A stretch of 64,000 bases of DNA from JAFAZJ01 sp964437145 (GTDB lineage Bacteria > Pseudomonadota > Alphaproteobacteria > Reyranellales > Reyranellaceae). A program made the translations under genes and the position numbers. This document shows, one piece after another, positions 60,667 to 64,000 of the stretch (positions are counted from its first letter, which is position 1; each line of letters opens with the position of its first letter). Location of the stretch: positions 1-64,000 of the forward strand of contig CAYTFW010000001.1 in assembly GCA_964437145.1 (NCBI GenBank), read 5' to 3'. The notes under the pieces were generated by a model, which ran no database searches, was not told the DNA's origin, and saw nothing but the letters and a program-made list of their open reading frames with translations.

Positions 60667-61149
60667 ATGGCGGTGCCGGCGTGGCGGCCGATGCGCGCCG
60701 GCGATTTGCCCGATGTCGAGCGTATCAGCGCGATCGTGCATCCCGGGTATCCCGAAAGCGAGGCGGTGCCGGTGGAACGGCTGCGGCTGTTTCCCGCCGG
60801 CTGCCTGATCGCGTCGCGCGGCGGCATGGCGATCGGCTATGCGATCGCCCACCCCGGCGTCATCGGCCGGCCGCCTCCGCTCGACACCATGCTGGGTGCG
60901 CTGCCCGACAACGCGAATTGTCTCTATATTCACGACGTCGCCTTGCTGCCCGATGCTCGTGGCGCAGGGCTGGGCGCGGCCGTAGTCGAGATTCTGGCGG
61001 CGATCGCGAAGGATCACGGCTTCACGCGTCTGGCGTTGACGGCGATTAATGACTCGATCGACTTCTGGTCGAGCCGAGGATTCTTCGCCGCCTCTGCCGA
61101 AGGTAGCCTCGCGAGTTATGGCTCTGACGCAATATACATGGTGTTATGA
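60667..61149 (+). CDS. GNAT-family N-acetyltransferase
   Basis: A 160-residue GNAT protein. The acetyl-CoA motif A is in LLPDARGAGLGAAVVEIL (about residues 96-113). It begins MAVPAWRPMRAGDLPDVERI, the usual beta1-alpha1 of the fold. The ATG lies 1 bp after the MBL stop. The substrate is unknown. Its 3' end runs into the AT-rich island. Confidence 0.88.
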   Translation: MAVPAWRPMRAGDLPDVERISAIVHPGYPESEAVPVERLRLFPAGCLIASRGGMAIGYAIAHPGVIGRPPPLDTMLGALPDNANCLYIHDVALLPDARGAGLGAAVVEILAAIAKDHGFTRLALTAINDSIDFWSSRGFFAASAEGSLASYGSDAIYMVL

Positions 61150-61270
61150 TATAAAGTATCATTTACACAAAATTATGTTGTTATTGTTTGTTTTTGCAGG
61201 TCGAATATTTGTGAATATCTGCAATGTGATCATCGTTCCGTCAGGATTCCGTCGAGAATCCAAGATAGGC
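61130..61270. other. AT-rich intergenic island with a small palindrome
   Basis: About 100-140 bp of clearly AT-rich DNA (runs such as TTATGTTGTTATTGTTTG) in an otherwise very GC-rich window. It starts with an inverted repeat, ATGATA-TAAAG-TATCAT (61146-61162), overlapping the GNAT stop. No gene is visible in 61150-61369; it should hold the promoter of the two-component system downstream. Confidence 0.7.
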
Positions 61271-61369
61271 AGGTGAAGTAGCTGACATGGACCAGTTGTC
61301 CGATGCGACGGCGCAAGCCACCACTGGGTAGTTTGCCGGCTGCGCTCGTCGGCCCAAGTGGAGCATTCC

Positions 61370-62059
61370 ATGCGTCTCCTGATCGTCGAAGACCAGTCCG
61401 AACTGGCCGACCTCGTCCGCACTAGCCTCGCGCGCGAGGGCTTCGCCGTCGATACCGCCGGCTCGGTCGATGAGGCGCGCGCCGCCGTCGCGGCCGTGCG
61501 CTACGACGTGGTGCTGCTCGACCTGGCGCTGCCCGATGGCGACGGGCTCGATCTGTTGCGCGATTGGCGTCGGGCCAACGATCCGACACCGGTGATCGTC
61601 ACCACCGCGCGCGACGCGCTCGACGAGCGGGTCGCCGGGCTCAACGTCGGCGCCGACGACTATATCGGCAAGCCCTACGCCATGGCCGAGCTGCTGGCCC
61701 GTCTGCGCGCCATCCTGCGACGGCCCAACGGCGCGCTCGGCATGCGGCTGCGCGCCGGCAACCTCGAGTTCGACGCCACGACCAGCGCCGTCGCCGTCGA
61801 GGGCGCCGCGCTGACGCTGCCGCGCCGCGAGCTCACCCTGCTCGAGCTGTTGATGCGCCGGGTCGGCCAGGTCGTCACCCGCCGCTCGATCGAGAACGGC
61901 CTCTATGGCTTCGACGACGAGGTCGATTCCAACGCCATGGAGGCCAGCGTCTCGCGCCTGCGCAAGCGGCTGGTCGGCGCCGGCGCCAGCGTCGCCATCC
62001 ATACGATCCGCGGCGTCGGCTACATGCTCACGGCCGAGAAGCCGGTCGAGACGGTGTAG
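61370..62059 (+). CDS. OmpR-family response regulator
   Basis: A 229-residue two-component regulator. The receiver domain has acidic EDQ at residues 7-9, the phosphorylated Asp in VLLDLALPDGDG (about 51) and Lys in IGKPYA (about 102). The C-terminal winged helix ends YDDEVDSNAMEASVSRLRKRL...GVGYML-like. ATG at 61370 follows TGGAG. It lies 46 bp upstream of its kinase. Confidence 0.94.
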   Translation: MRLLIVEDQSELADLVRTSLAREGFAVDTAGSVDEARAAVAAVRYDVVLLDLALPDGDGLDLLRDWRRANDPTPVIVTTARDALDERVAGLNVGADDYIGKPYAMAELLARLRAILRRPNGALGMRLRAGNLEFDATTSAVAVEGAALTLPRRELTLLELLMRRVGQVVTRRSIENGLYGFDDEVDSNAMEASVSRLRKRLVGAGASVAIHTIRGVGYMLTAEKPVETV

Positions 62060-62105
62060 GCCGTTTGGGATTATCCTCGCCGCCGGACGAACGTGTGGTG
62101 AGGGC

Positions 62106-63506
62106 GTGACGGCGCAGCGGACGATCTCGATCAGCAAGCGGCTGCTCAGGAATTTCCTGCTGCTCGCGGGCTTGTCGGTCGTCTGCCTGACAGCCCTTTA
62201 TGTCTACTGGCTGTGGGACGCGCGCGATGTCTTCGCCGACGACGAGCTGGGCGACATCGCCACGATCGTGGCGCGCGACGCGCGCCGGCTGCCCGACGGC
62301 ACCGTAGAGCTGAAGTTCACCGACCGCACACGGCGCGAGCTCGACGCCGTTGAAGGTCTTCGGGTTTTCGTCCTCGATCCACGCACCGGCCGCACCGTCA
62401 TGGATTCACCGACCGGCACCGGCGCGCTGTTGCCGATCGAGCCATCCACGGCGTGGCGGCTGCCCTATTTGGTGATCGACGCGCCGCCGGGCATGGCCAG
62501 CGTCGCGCGTCACGAGCTGGCGCTGGTGACGCGCGAGGTGCGCGGTGTCGGCCCGCTGCGCGTCGCCGTCATGCGCCCCGAGCCACTGCATGACGACCTC
62601 GGCCACTGGATCCTGACCTCGGTTTTCCCCGAGGTGCTGCCGGTGATCGCGCCGATCTTTGTGATCATCATGGCGATCGCGCTGTGGACCGTGCGCAGCT
62701 CGCTGCGGCCGGTGACGCGTGCGGCCGAGCAGGCCAATCTTGTCGACGCCTCGCGACCCGAAACGCGGTTGGAGACCGCCGTGCCAGCCGAGATCCGCCC
62801 GCTGGTCGACGCGGTCAACAAGGCCTTCGATCGACTGGCGTTGGGCTTCGCCGAGCAGCGTCGCTTCACCGCCAACGCCGCGCACGAGCTGCGCACGCCG
62901 TTGGCTGTGCTGCGCGCGCGGCTGGACACGCTGGAAGACCGCGGCATGGCCGACGCCATCCGCGCCGATGTCGAGCGCATGAGCCGCATCATCGAGCAGC
63001 TGCTGGCGGTGTCGCGGCTGGATTCGCGCCTGCCGATCGCCAAGGACCAGGTCGACCTCACCGAGGTGGCGGGCGACGTCGTGGCGCGCCTGGCGCCGCT
63101 GGCCGTCGCCGCCGGCAAGCAGCTGTCGCTGCAGGCGCCGGACACGCCGGTGCGCGTCGTCGGCAACGCCGAGATGCTGGCCGCCGCCGCGCGTAACCTG
63201 GTCGAGAACGCGCTGCGCTATACGCCGAGCGGCCAGTCGGTGAACGTCGTCGTCGAGGGCGAGTCCGGCGACGTGCGGCTGGAGGTGCACGACGCGGGCC
63301 CCGGCGTGACGACCGAGGCGCAGCGCCACATCTTCGAGCGCTTCTGGCGTGGTCAGGATCGTGGTGGCGGCGCCGGTCTGGGATTGGCGATCGTGCACGA
63401 AGTCGCGCTGCAGCATGGCGGCAGAGTCGAGGTCGCGCGCAGCGCCATGGGCGGCGCGCTCTTCCGCCTCACCCTGCCGCCGTCGGGCATCGAGGCGGGG
63501 ACGTAG
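62106..63506 (+). CDS. Membrane sensor histidine kinase
   Basis: A 466-residue kinase with two transmembrane helices (about residues 13-36 and 177-197) around a periplasmic domain, a HAMP-like linker, the H box FTANAAHELRTPLAVL (phospho-His about 260), the N box NLVENALRYTP and G boxes DAGPGV and GAGLGLAIV. GTG at 62106 is used. It is paired with the OmpR-type regulator and its signal is unknown. Confidence 0.93.
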   Translation: MTAQRTISISKRLLRNFLLLAGLSVVCLTALYVYWLWDARDVFADDELGDIATIVARDARRLPDGTVELKFTDRTRRELDAVEGLRVFVLDPRTGRTVMDSPTGTGALLPIEPSTAWRLPYLVIDAPPGMASVARHELALVTREVRGVGPLRVAVMRPEPLHDDLGHWILTSVFPEVLPVIAPIFVIIMAIALWTVRSSLRPVTRAAEQANLVDASRPETRLETAVPAEIRPLVDAVNKAFDRLALGFAEQRRFTANAAHELRTPLAVLRARLDTLEDRGMADAIRADVERMSRIIEQLLAVSRLDSRLPIAKDQVDLTEVAGDVVARLAPLAVAAGKQLSLQAPDTPVRVVGNAEMLAAAARNLVENALRYTPSGQSVNVVVEGESGDVRLEVHDAGPGVTTEAQRHIFERFWRGQDRGGGAGLGLAIVHEVALQHGGRVEVARSAMGGALFRLTLPPSGIEAGT

Positions 63507-63509
63507 CCT

Positions 63510-64000
63510 TCAGGTCAGGGTCAGCGCCGCCAGCGGCACCTTCTCGCGCTTGCCCGCGGCATCCGCCGGCGGCAGCGCCTCGGCGGCGAGCCCTTCAGGC
63601 AGTGACAGCCGATCGAGCAGAGCCTGCGAGACCACGACATCGCGTCCCGATTCGCGTGCGGCGTCGAGCAGGCGCGACGCGGTGTTGAGCGTGTCGCCGA
63701 CATAGGCGATCTCGCGCCGCTGCTGGCCGATCTCGCCGGCGGCGACGCCGCCGACATGCAGCGCGGCGCGGAATGTCGGCGCGATCCCGAAGCGGGCGCG
63801 ATACCAGTCGCCGCGCCGCTCGATGCCCTGGGCGGCGGCGAACACGCAGAGCACGGCGCGGCTTTCCCGGAGCCCTTGCGAGATCGACCAGGACAGGATC
63901 GCCTCGTCGCCGACGTATTTGTGGATCTCCGCGCCGTAGTCGTTCGCGGCGTCGCCGATGTCGGCGAAGAACGCGTTGAGCAGGGCGTGGAACTCCAGAT
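63510..64000 (-). CDS. Class III adenylate/guanylate cyclase catalytic domain (partial)
   Basis: The last ~163 residues of a nucleotidyl cyclase; the N terminus lies beyond the window. KYVGDEAILSW holds a metal-binding Asp and FGIAPTFRAALHVGGVAAGEIG and GDTLNTASRLLDAA are hallmark segments of class III cyclases. Upstream domains (membrane, HAMP or PAS) cannot be seen. It is convergent with the histidine kinase, 3 bp apart. Confidence 0.9.
   Translation of the reverse strand, partial: LEFHALLNAFFADIGDAANDYGAEIHKYVGDEAILSWSISQGLRESRAVLCVFAAAQGIERRGDWYRARFGIAPTFRAALHVGGVAAGEIGQQRREIAYVGDTLNTASRLLDAARESGRDVVVSQALLDRLSLPEGLAAEALPPADAAGKREKVPLAALTLT

Noticed and set aside
61150..61369. Small gene in the AT-rich gap
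   Set aside because: Only short frames without ribosome-binding sites or recognisable features were seen.

Overview
The window is GC-rich chromosomal DNA from a free-living alphaproteobacterium. The strongest lineage marker is a GAAC-N7-GAAC LexA box (the alphaproteobacterial SOS operator) on the promoter of an imuA-imuB-dnaE2 mutasome operon. BrnTA and FitA-type VapBC toxin-antitoxin modules, TRAP and Bug-family solute uptake, and many acyl-CoA enzymes fit a metabolically versatile soil or water member, perhaps near Rhodospirillales/Reyranellales (inference only). I see no rRNA, tRNA, CRISPR array, prophage or origin.

Layout. 1-7.1 kb (minus strand): an acyl-CoA carboxylase operon reading SDR, carboxyltransferase, two tandem acyl-CoA dehydrogenases, enoyl-CoA hydratase, cupin and biotin carboxylase (cut by the window edge). 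Its order resembles the acyclic-terpene (atu) gene order. 7.2-8.3 kb: a brnTA toxin-antitoxin pair bracketed by two identical copies of a palindromic operator, then an SCP2 sterol-carrier gene. 8.3-12.7 kb: a divergent CGNR/glyoxalase pair with two operator-like palindromes, a gamma-glutamyltransferase-like enzyme, a membrane-anchored L7/L12-like protein and an SDR. 12.8-18.6 kb: indolepyruvate ferredoxin oxidoreductase, a creatininase-family amidohydrolase and a secreted HExxH protein. 18.7-25.7 kb: a BASS-type transporter, a complete TRAP transporter, a FAD oxidase and an acyl-CoA ligase. 25.7-34.4 kb: a crotonase/Bug-protein operon, an SDR, an AbrB-family permease with NAD kinase, an MFS transporter and a SUMF1-like protein. 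34.4-36.5 kb: a MetE-like protein, REP elements and an intergenic field of 66-bp tandem repeats. 36.5-41.5 kb: panE-like, ilvD/edd-like and extradiol dioxygenase genes in one overlapping operon, then an intradiol dioxygenase and moaA.

41.6-54.7 kb is a DNA-repair island. It holds the ATP-dependent ligase, its MBL-fold exonuclease, a DEXH helicase, a 2H phosphoesterase, DnaE2, ImuB and ImuA. A REP-associated tyrosine transposase (RAYT) between perfect inverted REP hairpins separates exonuclease from helicase, and a vapBC module lies between imuB and dnaE2. The metallophosphoesterase (PdeM/MPE) usual in this helicase-exonuclease-ligase cluster is not seen; a 2H phosphoesterase sits next to the helicase instead. 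54.8-64 kb holds a tautomerase, two secreted MBL-fold hydrolases, an HSL-type esterase, a CaiB/BaiF CoA-transferase, an M20 amidohydrolase, a GNAT protein, an OmpR-type two-component system and the end of an adenylate cyclase.

Three palindromic repeat families are scattered between genes: REP hairpins with a TCCA loop related to the RAYT (9.4, 35.5, 35.6 and 44.3/44.9 kb), a GAGCGTAGCGAGG-type inverted repeat (2.2, 12.75 and 56.1 kb) and a C/T-rich inverted repeat (29.6 kb).
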